Assembly: GCF_009728835.1 (NCBI RefSeq)
Contig: NZ_CP033455.1
Span: 1,376,548-1,440,547 of the forward strand
Source: Ehrlichia ruminantium
Lineage (GTDB): Bacteria; Pseudomonadota; Alphaproteobacteria; Rickettsiales; Anaplasmataceae
Direction of reading: 5' to 3'
DNA: 64,000 bases
The notes beneath the pieces were generated by a model. The model ran no database searches. It was given only the letters and a program-made list of their open reading frames with translations, and was not told the DNA's origin. A program made the translations under genes and the position numbers. Positions 1 through 10,843 of the stretch are shown here, one piece after another (the first letter of the stretch is position 1; the number at the start of each line of letters is the position of its first letter).

Positions 1-266
1 AAGCACATGAAGAATATGATGCAATCATAGCTGCTCACAAAGCCGACATCGAAGCTACACTAGAAAAACACTTAGATGTTGCAACTAAAAAGATATCAGA
101 TCAAGTTTCTACAATGGCTCAATCTTTAAAGCTAAGTACTATAGATGTAGCAACAATTGCAATTCAGGAATTGATAAAAGAGTCAAATGAACAAAATGAG
201 AACCAGCAAGATAATAATGGTGTAATCTCTACTCTAGATCGTGACTTAAGAAAAAAATTACATTAA
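1..266 (+). CDS. C-terminal end of a probable F0 ATP synthase b-type subunit (partial)
   Basis: The third plus-strand frame is open from the window edge to TAA at 264-266, giving 87 residues of a protein that starts outside the window. The visible part is a highly charged, probably helical segment rich in Ala, Lys and Glu (AHKADIEATLEKHLDVATKK), followed by a polar Asn/Gln-rich stretch. That is the character of the stator stalk subunits b or b' of F1F0 ATP synthase, but there is no sharp motif to prove it. It converges on ftsA with one base between the two stop codons. Any other coiled-coil protein remains possible. Confidence 0.45.
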   Translation, partial: AHEEYDAIIAAHKADIEATLEKHLDVATKKISDQVSTMAQSLKLSTIDVATIAIQELIKESNEQNENQQDNNGVISTLDRDLRKKLH

Positions 267-267
267 T

Positions 268-1503
268 TTACCCAGTCTTTACTGGGATTAATTTTAAGAG
301 TTTTCTCAATACATTATCTTTTTTAGGCTCAGTTTTCCTGTACGTATATAGTGTATTTATAATAAGAATTACAGCACCTACAGCTGCGGAAAAAATAGGG
401 CTACAAACATTATCTTGAATACCATTTAATTTTATTGGTAAACCTACCCTTACTTGTTTGTTTAAAACAGAACTTGCTACTTCCTTTATATTAGACAACT
501 GGCTAGACCCACCAGTAATAACAATCTTATTAATCAAACTTTTTTGCTGTCCAATTCTGTCACTTACTATTTCAAAAATTTCTTCTACCCTTGGCTTAAT
601 TATTCGCACTAAATCAGAACGTAAAACTGAAAGAATCTCTTCATCTCCAACATCAGCTTCAACCACACCATCATTATCTGAATGTATTAACATAGCATTT
701 CCATATAGTACTTTAATACGTTCAGCATCTTTAGCGTTAACACACAATCCATAAGCAATATCATTAGTAATATGAATACCCCCTAGCGGTATAGTATCCG
801 CATATACAAATTTTCCTTTATTAAAAATACCAATAGAAGTATACCTCCCTCCTATATCAATAATCATAGCACCTAATTCTTTTTCATCATCAGTAATACA
901 TGACAACCCTGAGGCATAAGACTCTGACATACACCCAGCCAAACTTAAATTACAAGAAGTAATACAATTTTCTATGTTTAATAATGCAAACTTAGAAGCA
1001 GTAACAACATGCATATTAGCCTTTAGTTTACTTCCATACAAGCCTTTCAGCTCTGTAATATTATTCAAACCATCAAGATGGTATAACACAGGAATATTAT
1101 GAATTACAACCTGATCTTCATGACATTTTTCATATGTTTGTAACAGAATCTTTTTGATATCAGAGTCTGAAATCTCATGCATTGTTGAATCTATTTCATT
1201 AACCATATCTGTAGAATGCATATCACATCCAGAAACGTTTACATATACTTTACTTACTGTTTCTTGTGTCATCTGTTGAGCAGATTTTACACACGATAAT
1301 ATCGAACGACTAGCAGATTCTATATTAGTAATAGTACCTCCATTAATTCCTTCAGCAGCCTTATATCCTACCCCTACAATTTCAGGAGGATTACCACCAG
1401 ATACTTTAACAATCAAACATATTACTTTTGTAGAGCCAAGATCTACAACAGCAAAAACAGTCTTTCTTATATCTGTAATAACAGAGGAATGTAACATATT
1501 CAT
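268..1503 (-). CDS. ftsA: Cell division protein FtsA
   Basis: Actin-like ATPase that tethers the FtsZ ring to the inner membrane at the division site. The 411-residue protein has the expected actin-fold blocks: phosphate-1 motif VVDLGSTKV near residue 19, phosphate-2 motif IIDIGGRYTSIG near residue 214 and an adenosine-binding segment IVITGGSSQL near residue 327. It ends in a short basic amphipathic tail (VLRKLLKLIPV), the usual FtsA membrane anchor. The ATG at 1501-1503 is the first start; an alternative ATG lies two codons inside. Its partner ftsZ is about 58 kb away rather than adjacent, so the usual division cluster is dispersed here. Length and motifs are normal. Confidence 0.95.
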   Translation of the reverse strand: MNMLHSSVITDIRKTVFAVVDLGSTKVICLIVKVSGGNPPEIVGVGYKAAEGINGGTITNIESASRSILSCVKSAQQMTQETVSKVYVNVSGCDMHSTDMVNEIDSTMHEISDSDIKKILLQTYEKCHEDQVVIHNIPVLYHLDGLNNITELKGLYGSKLKANMHVVTASKFALLNIENCITSCNLSLAGCMSESYASGLSCITDDEKELGAMIIDIGGRYTSIGIFNKGKFVYADTIPLGGIHITNDIAYGLCVNAKDAERIKVLYGNAMLIHSDNDGVVEADVGDEEILSVLRSDLVRIIKPRVEEIFEIVSDRIGQQKSLINKIVITGGSSQLSNIKEVASSVLNKQVRVGLPIKLNGIQDNVCSPIFSAAVGAVILIINTLYTYRKTEPKKDNVLRKLLKLIPVKTG

Positions 1504-2941
1504 ATTCGGTAAACATTTATCGGATTATAGCATGAGCTATTACAAGTGTCCATGTTTATACACTATACAATAGAAGATCAACTAGTTTTCAAACTAAACA
1601 CATAATTAATCTCTAACATATAATATGTTGAGTAAATCTATAATTACATTATCAACTATTATTATCTATAGCTATATAATTAGTTCCAGTGTTGTTTCTA
1701 ATGAATAAAACATACATTTATTTCAGAATTTCATTAATATATAATATTAGTTGATTATTGCAAATCCAAACACAGAGATTTTACATAGAATGTAAGAGAT
1801 AATATTACACTACAAAAATTACACAGAAAACAATATTTCCAAAACAATCAGATACTTACACTATAAATCCATTGTTATATCTTTTAAGATAGTACATAGA
1901 ATAGCAATTGTAAGGACATTACTTATGTTACACACATAATAGCACATTGTTTCACAATGTGATGTGCTGAGAACTTATAATTAGAAAAATAATCAACATA
2001 AATTAATTCACCCATTACACATTATTAAAGACTACAGATAAAATAACTTTTTTAAAATATTAGATATTCACCCATCACTTCATTGTTATATCTTTCAATA
2101 CAGTACATTAAACAGTAATTATAAAGACGCTACTTATGTTACACACACAATAATATAATAGTACATTGTTTTACAATGTGATGCGCTGAGAACTTATAAT
2201 TAGAAAAATAACCAACATAAATTAATTCACCTATTACACATTATTAAAGACTACAGATAAAATAACTTTTTTTAAATATTAGAACATTTACCCATCACTT
2301 CATTGTTATATCTCTCAATACAGTACATTAAACAGCAATTATAAAGACGCTACTTATGTACACACACAATAACACAATAGTACATTGTTTTACAATGTGA
2401 TGCGCTGAGAACTTATAATTAGAAAAATAATCAACATAAATTAATTCACCTATTACACATTATTAAAGACTACAGATAAAATAACTTTTTTAAAATATTA
2501 GACATTCACCCATCACTTCATTGTTATATCTTTCAATACAGTACATTAAACAGTAATTATAAAGACGCTACTTATGTTACACACACAATAGTACATCGTT
2601 TTACAATGTGATGCGCTGAGAACTTATAATTAGAAAAATAATCAACATAAATTAATTCACCCATTACATATTATAAAGATTACAGACAAAACAATATTTT
2701 TAAGAATACCGGGTATTTACGCTATAAGTTTTTACACTTCCTTAAAATAGCAAATCAAATAATACATATGATAAAAAATTACTCACGCTACATTTGACAA
2801 CAATAAAATAGCATACCACAAATACCAGCACAGGAATTCATTATTAACAGCACAACAAATACAATATTAAATACTTAAATTTATCACGATATTCTTTTGA
2901 AATAGCAAATTAAACAATAAAATTGTTGTCATAGGTTAAAC
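1504..2941. other. Non-coding spacer ftsA-trkH with a tandem array
   Basis: This AT-rich spacer has no convincing reading frame. From about 1867 to 2700 it is filled by a roughly 219-bp tandem repeat, listed separately. The remaining parts (1504-1866 and 2700-2941) show nothing recognisable. Confidence 0.8.
1867..2700. repeat. Tandem array, about 4 copies of a ~219-bp unit
   Basis: The anchor gatg(t/c)gctgagaactt recurs at 1961, 2180, 2399 and 2610, giving periods of 219, 219 and 211 bp. The copies are nearly identical; differences are single substitutions and small length changes in an (aca)-rich stretch before the anchor. Three of the four copies carry a short perfect dyad, acattgt-ttt-acaatgt (one base is changed in each of the first and last copies in places). 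Arrays of this kind, variable in copy number between strains, are a known feature of the E. ruminantium genome. Confidence 0.9.
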
Positions 2942-4393
2942 CTACCTACGCCTAAATATATTCTGCACTATTAAATACATACAAACATAAAATGGCATAA
3001 TCTCCAACCTTCCCATTAACATTAAAAAAGACAATAACAATTTTACTGAAGGCAACAAGTTATAATAATTATATTTTGGACCTACTATATTTCCTATACC
3101 AGGACCTGTATTACTAAAAGTCGCAACTACTGCACTAAACGCAGTGATCACATCAACCCCACTAATAGAAACAAGGATAAACCCTACAAACAATATAAAA
3201 ATATAGAGAATAAAGAACAATCCTATATTATTAACAGCAACATTATCAATACATTTTCGTCCATATCGAATAAGACTTGTTTTATCAGTATGTAATAAAC
3301 TATTAGTATAACGGTTGATAGCTTTAACTAATAATCCAATTCTATAGACTTTAATTCCACTATTAGTAGATCCACTACAACCTCCCATAAGCATTAGAAC
3401 CATCCCTACTACAGAGAAAAAATACCAATCATTATAATCATAATTAATAAAACCAGTAGAGCTACTTAACGAAACAACAGAAAATATAGAATATCTGAAT
3501 GTATTGAAAAACGAATACCTAGACAGTACTTCATCATAACAACATACTATGATAGACAGCCCTGAAAAGAACAATAGAATCATTGCAAATAAAATCACCT
3601 GCTCATCATAAAAACACTGCTTTGTAATCATTTTTAAATACATAATAAATGGGCAAGAGCTCAATAGCATAAATACTATTGCTATAGCTTCAATATACAC
3701 ATTATTAAAATGTTGCAAAGAATCATCATAATTAGAAAAACCACCAGTAGACACAGTAGACATAGCATGACATATAGCATCAAAACCTGACATTCCTGCT
3801 ACTAAATATAAAATTGCGCATAAAGTAATAAAAACACAATATATAATAAAAATACACAGAGAAGATTTAACTATGCCGTATTTAAAATTTTTCGATATAT
3901 CTGAAGATTCTGAACGATACAACTCATATAGACCAACAATCTTTAAGCAAGGAAAAAGGAAAATACCAGTCATAATAATCCCTAACCCTCCTATAGCATT
4001 CAACAAACACCTCCATATCAGAAGACCCGGCGACTTATCTTGTAAATCAGTAAATATTGTTGCACCTGTAGTAGTAAGACCAGATACTGATTCAAAAAAT
4101 GCATTAACATAAGAAATCTGAGCATCAAACATAAATGGCATTGCCGAAATTATTGACAGCATAATCCATACGCTCACTGTAATAAAGAAAATCTCTTGCT
4201 TTTTTACACGAGATAATTTTCCACAAAATATACAAATAAAACTAAATAATAAAGTAATAAAACACGCACAAAAAAGACCCTGCCAAGCATATCCCGTATA
4301 ATAATTAACTACAACTGGAATAAGCATCAAAAACACAAAAACTAAAGAAAATACACCAGTAATAAAAATTATACTACGTAAGCTTTTATACAT
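2942..4393 (-). CDS. trkH: Potassium uptake protein TrkH
   Basis: Integral inner-membrane subunit that forms the K+ path of the Trk system. The 483-residue protein is almost entirely hydrophobic helices. It contains the four half-pore loops of the SKT superfamily, each with a filter-like T-G pair: SGLTTTGATIF near residue 104, STVSTGGFSNY near 213, SLSSSTGFINY near 309 and TFSNTGPGIGN near 430. Length is typical (about 480). No trkA is seen in the window. The gene stands alone, flanked on both sides by long repeat-bearing spacers. The start is ATG at 4391-4393. Confidence 0.93.
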   Translation of the reverse strand: MYKSLRSIIFITGVFSLVFVFLMLIPVVVNYYTGYAWQGLFCACFITLLFSFICIFCGKLSRVKKQEIFFITVSVWIMLSIISAMPFMFDAQISYVNAFFESVSGLTTTGATIFTDLQDKSPGLLIWRCLLNAIGGLGIIMTGIFLFPCLKIVGLYELYRSESSDISKNFKYGIVKSSLCIFIIYCVFITLCAILYLVAGMSGFDAICHAMSTVSTGGFSNYDDSLQHFNNVYIEAIAIVFMLLSSCPFIMYLKMITKQCFYDEQVILFAMILLFFSGLSIIVCCYDEVLSRYSFFNTFRYSIFSVVSLSSSTGFINYDYNDWYFFSVVGMVLMLMGGCSGSTNSGIKVYRIGLLVKAINRYTNSLLHTDKTSLIRYGRKCIDNVAVNNIGLFFILYIFILFVGFILVSISGVDVITAFSAVVATFSNTGPGIGNIVGPKYNYYNLLPSVKLLLSFLMLMGRLEIMPFYVCMYLIVQNIFRRR

Positions 4394-6223
4394 TATTTTT
4401 ATATATTTAATATTTTATACTTTTGTAATATAGAATAATTAATACATAATTAACTATATTCGGGTTAGCGCATTTTATTACAAGGAACTAAGCGCTTTCA
4501 AAATTTATAGATACAAATATTACTTACATTCAACAAGCTTAACTTAAGAACAGTACACAAAAATACATACCCATATTATCTTACATTTTTTATTAGATTA
4601 TCAATATCATAGACAAAACATGATAACTGTTAAACCTAGATAAATAACAAATACATGTTTAAACACTACAAAAATTCTATACTTAAATTATCTTAGCAGA
4701 ATAAAATACTATATATCACCTATCCTATTTTTTTGATAACAAATATTATTATATAGGATATTACTATTCTTACTGAACACATGTTGTTAAATATTACATG
4801 CTTGTGTACATGCCACAAAAAATAATAAAACATTTACCTATAATATTGCAACTTCTTACAATTATTTAGGGCTTCATCAAATGAGTATATATTCATAAAA
4901 ACCACATTTTGTGTATATATCTACGAAACAATATAAAGATATCTATTAAGGCTATCAAAAAAATACATTCACATCCTGCATATTAACTAACATATTACTT
5001 AAGTATAAAAAACATAAACTACTATCTATAAATTTTAGGCACATCCAAAACATAATTAAAATTATCTAAAAACTGATATTCTATACTTAAAAATCACCAT
5101 ATTACCCTAATTATCCAAAGTATTAACAATCACAAACAATGTATCCATAATAGGTTAGAAAAAATAATTATTAATTCACTCAGAAATATTCAATAATACA
5201 ATAAGCTAATATACTTTTATACTACAATTACCATATCAATTGATTACTAAACGCACTAAAATCAATAAATAACTTCTTGGTAATACCGCTAAAACAACTT
5301 AAGACTATAAATTCATCCATTAAAATTAAGGTATATCCAATACATAATAAACTAATATACTAAACTATAACCACCGTGTTAAGTTGACCATTAGAAGCAT
5401 TAAAAATCTGCAAATAATACTTTTAAAAATAGCATAAGATCACCAACTAATTTATCACATTTAAGGTATACTCAATGCATAAAACTAAATAAACCAATAT
5501 ACCATGCTACAATTATTGTATTAATTCGATTATCAAAAGTTACTAAAGATCAATAAATAACATTATTGGTAATACTCTTAAAACAACCTGAAATTATAAA
5601 TTCATCCATTAAAATTAAAGTATACTTAATACATAAATCTAAAAAACTAACACATTATACTACAACTATAACACTAATTTGATTATCAAAAGTTATTAAA
5701 TATCAATAAATAACATTACCAGTGATACTCTTAAAACAACCTGAAATTATAAATTCATCCATTAAAATTAAAGTATACTTAATATATAAATCTAAAAAAC
5801 TAACACACTATTCTAAAACTATAGCACTAATTCGATTATCAAAAGTCATTAAAGATCAATAAATAACATTATTGGTAATACTCTTAAAACAACCTGAAAT
5901 TATAAATTCATCCATTAAAATTAAAGTGTACTTAATATATAAATCTAAAAAACTAACACACTATACTACAACTATAGCATTAATTTGATTACTCAAAACA
6001 TTAGGAATTAATTAAATAATACATTTACAATAATTTTATAAATATTTTTTAAAATTAACACTTTTATAAAAAACCTATTAAGTTAAAAATAAACTCACCT
6101 ACTATTATAAATTTCTAAATTACATATAAATTGTATTTTGACATAAGATTTTGTTCAGTACTATGACTAAATAACATTTTTATGATGGACTGTATAAGAA
6201 CTCATAACTATAATGGTGTATTT
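4394..6223. other. Non-coding spacer trkH-tRNA-Ser with a tandem array
   Basis: This 1.8-kb spacer has no supported gene. Nothing stands out from 4394 to about 5030. Decayed and then well-preserved copies of a roughly 152-bp repeat occupy about 5190-5995. The last 200 bases before the tRNA should hold the promoter of the tRNA-tilS-ftsH unit, but I cannot single it out in such AT-rich DNA. Confidence 0.75.
5190..5995. repeat. Tandem array of a ~152-bp unit, diverged at its left end
   Basis: The anchor ttaa(a/g)gtata recurs at about 5328, 5463, 5618, 5770 and 5923, with spacings of 135, 155, 152 and 153. A second anchor (caataaataac) occurs at 5263, 5551, 5703 and 5857. Copies on the right (5460 onward) are near-identical, those at 5190-5460 are clearly decayed, and a faint older copy may lie at about 5035. 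The array therefore shows a left-to-right gradient of preservation. Confidence 0.85.
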
Positions 6224-6313
6224 GGAAAGGTGGCTGAGTGGTCTAAAGCGCACGCCTGGAAAGTGTGTATACAGTATTCTGTATCGAGGGTTCGAATCCC
6301 TCTCTTTCCGCCA
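6224..6313 (+). tRNA. tRNA-Ser (anticodon GGA)
   Basis: A complete class II tRNA of 90 nt including an encoded CCA. The acceptor arm is GGAAAGG with TCTTTCC (one G-U pair) and discriminator G. The D arm is GCTGAGTGGTCTAAAGC. The anticodon stem CACGC/GTGTG encloses the loop CTGGAAA, so the anticodon is GGA. A long variable arm (TATACAGTATTCTGTATC) identifies it as Ser. The T arm is GAGGGTTCGAATCCCTC. It ends 34 bases before the tilS start and is probably transcribed with tilS and ftsH. Confidence 0.97.
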
Positions 6314-6347
6314 CTCATCTTTATTTATAGAAATTTGTGTTTACACT

Positions 6348-7664
6348 ATGTATTCAAGAACAGACCTTGAGCTATTATTTAAAACAAAAGTTCAAAGTTT
6401 ACAGGGTAATTATGCAATTGCAGTTTCTGGTGGAATAGATAGTATGGTACTACTACATCTATCAGCAACATGCAATACAAAATTTACTCCTATAATACTT
6501 ACAGTGAACCATGGACTACGTTTTGAAGCAGCACAAGAAACATCATTTGTATACCAATATTCACAAAATTTAAACCTAAAATGTCATATACTAAATTGGT
6601 ATGGAGAAAAACCCAAAAGTAACATTCAGTCTTCTGCTAGACAGATCAGATATAGTTTACTCCTACAATGGTGTCATGAAAATCAAATAAACTATTTAAT
6701 GGTAGCACATCAAAAAAATGATCAAGCAGAAACTATTATGATGAGGTTAGAAAGAGGTAGTGGCTTAGATGGATTAGTTGGAATGCAAGAACACACATAC
6801 ATAAACAACATTTGCATACTAAGACCACTACTAAGTGTAAGCAGAGAAGAATTGATACACTACGCAAACACAAAAAACATTAAATGGATATATGACGTTA
6901 GCAATGATAATACAAAATATAAAAGAACTATATACCGTAACATATTAAAAGAAGTTGATAATACAGAAGAACTAATTAACAGATTATATAAAACTTCAAT
7001 ACATATCAAACGGTCTCTAGACTGCATACTACACTATGTAAGATTAGCTATTGATGAACATCTAGAGTTCAATAATCTTGGATTTATCAAGATAAAACTA
7101 AATTCATTTTTCCGTCTTCCAGAAGAAATATCACTAAGACTTTTCACATATTCTATTATGTCAATTGGACACAAAAAATATAAACCAAGGTATCATAAGC
7201 TTAACAATATATTTCAGAAAATACAAAATAATGAGCTTACAAAACCACATACCTTTTGTCATTGTAAAATCACTAAAAACCAAGAAGATAATACCCTCTG
7301 CATAACTAGAGAAATATCAACAATAGATAATATCATTATTGGTCCTTATTCAAAAACATCAATAACATGGGATAATAGATTTAAAATATACACCAATAAT
7401 CCTAATAATTACAGCATTACTATCTCGAGTTTAAACAAGAGCTATATTCCTGAAAATCTCAAGAAATTAAATAGAGAAGCAGTACGCTGTTTACCTATAC
7501 TAAAATATCAAAATAAAATTCTCGCTTATCCTCTACAAAATCATCTTATAGATGATTATATTAATATGGGGGAAGCAATTATAACAATTAAGGAAGTACT
7601 AATAAAACAAAACTTTATTAATCTCACTTACAGTAAGTTTATCAGCAGGGAGCATTTGCTATGA
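6348..7664 (+). CDS. tilS: tRNA(Ile)-lysidine synthetase TilS
   Basis: Cytoplasmic N-type ATP pyrophosphatase that converts C34 of the AUA-reading tRNA-Ile to lysidine. The PP-loop [14 protein letters not shown] lies near residue 25, followed by VNHGLR near residue 55 and [11 protein letters not shown] near residue 118, all standard for TilS. I place the start at the ATG at 6348 ([10 protein letters not shown]), giving 438 residues. The frame is open further upstream, but that extension would read straight through the tRNA-Ser gene. The last codon overlaps ftsH as ATGA (7661-7664), so the two are translationally coupled. A tilS-ftsH order is common in bacteria. Confidence 0.93.
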   Translation: MYSRTDLELLFKTKVQSLQGNYAIAVSGGIDSMVLLHLSATCNTKFTPIILTVNHGLRFEAAQETSFVYQYSQNLNLKCHILNWYGEKPKSNIQSSARQIRYSLLLQWCHENQINYLMVAHQKNDQAETIMMRLERGSGLDGLVGMQEHTYINNICILRPLLSVSREELIHYANTKNIKWIYDVSNDNTKYKRTIYRNILKEVDNTEELINRLYKTSIHIKRSLDCILHYVRLAIDEHLEFNNLGFIKIKLNSFFRLPEEISLRLFTYSIMSIGHKKYKPRYHKLNNIFQKIQNNELTKPHTFCHCKITKNQEDNTLCITREISTIDNIIIGPYSKTSITWDNRFKIYTNNPNNYSITISSLNKSYIPENLKKLNREAVRCLPILKYQNKILAYPLQNHLIDDYINMGEAIITIKEVLIKQNFINLTYSKFISREHLL

Positions 7665-9496
7665 GAAAAATAATTGAAGGGTTAGCCATTTGGATTATAG
7701 TAATTGTGTTAATTGCTGGAGCATATTCCCAATTTAATGATAAGATTATAAACAGCAATACAGTTAAACTACCATTTTCAGAATTTTTAAATAAGGTTGA
7801 ACACGATGAAGTTGAAAGTGTAAACATAAACGAACGCAACATTACTGGTACACTGAAAAATGAATCTAAGTTTCAAACAACTGGTGTAGTATACGACAAC
7901 TTAATCAAAACACTACACAATAAACAAATAACTTTTTCATTTCTACCTCAAGATACATTACTTGGGATATTAGGTAGTATACTCATCTCTTGGTTCCCAA
8001 TGCTATTGCTGGTTATAATATGGTTTATATTTTTAAAACGCATGCAAATAGGTGGTAATCGTACCATAAATTTCAGTAAATCACGTGCAAAATTAATGAC
8101 AGAAAATCGTAATAAGGTAACTTTTAACGATGTGGCAGGAATTGATGAAGCAAAAGAAGAATTAGTAGAAATTGTAGAATTCCTAAAACATAGACAAAAA
8201 TTTCAGAAATTAGGAGGAAAGATACCAAAAGGATGCTTACTAATAGGATCACCCGGTACTGGAAAAACTTTGTTAGCTCGTGCAATTGCAGGTGAAGCGA
8301 ATGTACCTTTCTTTAGCATATCAGGTTCTGATTTCGTAGAAATGTTTGTAGGAGTAGGAGCAAGTCGTGTACGTGACATGTTTGAACAAGGTAAGAAAAA
8401 CGCTCCGTGTATTATATTTATAGATGAAATAGATGCAGTAGGTAGGCATCGTGGAATTGGCTTAGGTGGAGGTAATGATGAACGAGAACAGACATTAAAC
8501 CAATTACTCGTTGAAATGGATGGTTTTGAGTCTAATGAAGGAGTAATCATCATTGCTGCAACCAATCGTCCAGATGTTTTAGATTCAGCTTTGTTAAGAC
8601 CTGGAAGATTTGATAGACAAGTTACTATAGGTATTCCAGATATTAATGGTCGCGAAAAAATAATCAATGTACATATCAAAAAAGTGCCAACTGCTCCAGA
8701 TGTAAATATCCGTACTATAGCACGTGGAACACCAGGGTTTTCTGGTGCTGATCTTGCAAATCTAGTCAATGAAGCAGCACTAATTGCAGCAAGATTAAAT
8801 AAAAAAATTGTAACTATGAGCGATTTTGAATATGCAAGAGATAAAGTTATGATGGGCGCTGAAAGAAAATCACTCATGATGACTGAAGAAGAAAAAAGAT
8901 TAACAGCATATCACGAAGCAGGACATGCAATTATTGCATTTTTCACACCAGCTTCTGACCCAATACATAAAGCAACTATTATTCCACGTGGAAGAAGTCT
9001 AGGATTAGTAATGCGATTACCTGAATCAGATCGTGTATCTCATACACGCGAAAAAATGATTGCAGACTTGACAGTATCTATGGGAGGAAGAGCAGCAGAA
9101 GAATTAATCTTCGGATACAATAAAGTAACTAGTGGGGCTTCATCAGACATAAAACAAGCAACTGATCTTGCAAAAGCTATGGTTATGAAGTGGGGTATGA
9201 GTGATAAGATTGGTCCACTATATCATAACGATGAAAAAAGTGAATCTATCTCCAATAACTTAGCAAATTTAATAGATGAGGAAGTAAAATCAATAGTAAC
9301 CTCTGCACTTGACAGAGCAAAAAGTCTATTGAATGAACACTTAGCGTCATTACATATAGTTGCTAAAAATTTATTAGAGTTTGAAACTTTAACTGGAGAA
9401 AACATCAAAGACATAATAAATGGTAAAGAACTTACTAAAGATACTATAGAAAATGACCAACCTATTAGAAGACTATTCACATCAAAGGGTCAATGA
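7661..9496 (+). CDS. ftsH: ATP-dependent zinc metalloprotease FtsH
   Basis: Membrane-anchored AAA+ protease that degrades misassembled membrane proteins and selected regulators. Of 611 residues, the two membrane helices are at about 6-22 and 102-125, with a periplasmic loop between them. The Walker A GSPGTGKT is at 196-203 (Ser replaces the usual Pro at the second position, still fitting GxxxxGKT). Walker B is IIFIDEIDA, the second region of homology is [19 protein letters not shown], and the zinc site HEAGH is at 418-422. Its start overlaps the tilS stop by four bases. Length is normal. A hairpin follows just after the stop. Confidence 0.97.
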   Translation: MRKIIEGLAIWIIVIVLIAGAYSQFNDKIINSNTVKLPFSEFLNKVEHDEVESVNINERNITGTLKNESKFQTTGVVYDNLIKTLHNKQITFSFLPQDTLLGILGSILISWFPMLLLVIIWFIFLKRMQIGGNRTINFSKSRAKLMTENRNKVTFNDVAGIDEAKEELVEIVEFLKHRQKFQKLGGKIPKGCLLIGSPGTGKTLLARAIAGEANVPFFSISGSDFVEMFVGVGASRVRDMFEQGKKNAPCIIFIDEIDAVGRHRGIGLGGGNDEREQTLNQLLVEMDGFESNEGVIIIAATNRPDVLDSALLRPGRFDRQVTIGIPDINGREKIINVHIKKVPTAPDVNIRTIARGTPGFSGADLANLVNEAALIAARLNKKIVTMSDFEYARDKVMMGAERKSLMMTEEEKRLTAYHEAGHAIIAFFTPASDPIHKATIIPRGRSLGLVMRLPESDRVSHTREKMIADLTVSMGGRAAEELIFGYNKVTSGASSDIKQATDLAKAMVMKWGMSDKIGPLYHNDEKSESISNNLANLIDEEVKSIVTSALDRAKSLLNEHLASLHIVAKNLLEFETLTGENIKDIINGKELTKDTIENDQPIRRLFTSKGQ

Positions 9497-9529
9497 TGTT
9501 AAATTATTGGATCAATAGTTATGAGCACT

Positions 9530-9553
9530 ACAAGCAAGTAATCTACTGCTTGT
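9530..9553 (+). terminator. Hairpin downstream of ftsH
   Basis: The arms acaagc and gcttgt, extended by agta/tact with one bulged A around a 3-base loop, lie about 35 bases after the ftsH stop. There is no clear run of T afterwards, so this is only a candidate terminator. Confidence 0.4.
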
Positions 9554-9610
9554 TCATTATTTAATATGCTATAAATAAGTCATTTAGACTTACTTAGTAA
9601 AAAAAGTAAT

Positions 9611-10300
9611 ATGCAATCCTCAAAGTACTACACACAAAAATATAAGTTTCAAAACCTATTAATAGGATCAAAACATTACATTGGATCGTTTACCCAAACC
9701 TAATTATTTCTCATTCAATTTAGAAAAAAATACTCCTCTAACATCCTTTACAATATACAAAATTGTATAAACTTATCTTATTATTATGTAATCCTCAAAG
9801 TACTACACATAAAAACATGAACTTCAAAATCCACTAATACGATCAAAACACTACATTGGATCGTTCGCCCAAACCTAATTATTTCTCATTTAATTTAGAA
9901 AAAATACCCTTTCAACATTTTTTATAATATACAAAATTGTATAAACTTATCTTATTATTATGTAACCCTCAAAGTATTACACACAAAAACATAAGTTTCA
10001 AAACCTATTAATAGGGTCAAAACATTACATTAGATTGTTCACTCAAACTTAATTATTTCTCATTTAATTTAGAAAAAATACCCTTCCAACACTCTTTATA
10101 ATACACAAAATTGTATAAACTTATCTTATTATTATGTAACCCTCAAAGTACTACACATAAAAACATGAACTTCAAAATCCACTAATAGGATCAAAACATT
10201 ACATTAGATCGTTCACCCAAACCTAATTATTTCTCATTTAATTTAGAAAAAATACCCTTTCAACATTCTTTATAATATACAAAATTGTATAAATTCATCT
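9611..10300. repeat. Tandem array, 4 copies of a ~174-bp unit
   Basis: The anchor atg(t/c)aa(t/c)cctcaaagta starts at 9611, 9786, 9960 and 10134, giving periods of 175, 174 and 174 bp. Copies differ by scattered substitutions. Each carries a small dyad (tacaa-aa-ttgta) near its right end. The sequence is unrelated to the other arrays in the window. Confidence 0.9.
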
Positions 10301-10450
10301 ATAATAGACAGAATCTATATGTATAATTAAATAAACTTCAATAAATTGCTAAATATGTATAATCCTAAATTTACATTTCTTCAAAAACTACATAAGCTCT
10401 AATATATTACTTATTTAAGATTCATATAAGACTGACCTAAGTATAAACTA

Positions 10451-10509
10451 AACATCTAGTGCTCAACAAATTCAAGACAAAAACGTATTATTTTATACTA
10501 AATCATAAA
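10451..10509 (-). pseudogene. Decayed fragment of lgt
   Basis: About 59 bases align with 11518-11577 inside lgt, the stretch encoding the C-terminal WYGIVRFCIEFIRE region. By eye there are about 12 differences in 60 columns including one gap (roughly 80% identity), in the same orientation as lgt. Short exact blocks include aacatct, acaaaa and atcataaa. It is a non-functional remnant of a partial duplication about 1 kb from its source. Confidence 0.6.
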
Positions 10510-10843
10510 GTTGCACACAATACTTTCTATTCAGCTTACTAATATATAGTACAGTACATTGTTCAACACTAACTATTTACACATTTTCATGTATTAGATT
10601 TACTAAATACGACTTACAAACGTATAAACAACTATACATTTTAGATAATCAGTTATTTGAAGTCCACAGAAAAATATCTAATTACAACTAGCCGTTATAC
10701 TTTTTAAACATAGATCTAAAAAATAATAGACTATTTACTTACAGAATACTAGTCTCAAAGTTCATAAAATATGTACATGTACTATTAAATAAAGACCGAG
10801 GTTATTATTAGCATACGGTCAATAAGTAATACAATTTTTTCAT

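Noticed and set aside
1961-1980. gtttcacaatgtgatgtg near 1950 as a parS site
   Set aside because: Only the first half matches the parS consensus; it belongs to the 219-bp repeat.
6213-6347. Upstream extension of the tilS frame, and an overlapping frame from 6182
   Set aside because: Both read through the tRNA-Ser gene; the TilS family N-terminus fits the ATG at 6348.
8203-8877. 224-codon minus-strand frame inside ftsH
   Set aside because: It is antisense to the AAA+ core of ftsH, which has all expected motifs; the reverse frame has no recognisable features.
1867-10300. Tandem arrays considered as CRISPR
   Set aside because: Units of 152-219 bp are contiguous with no unique spacers, and no cas genes are present.
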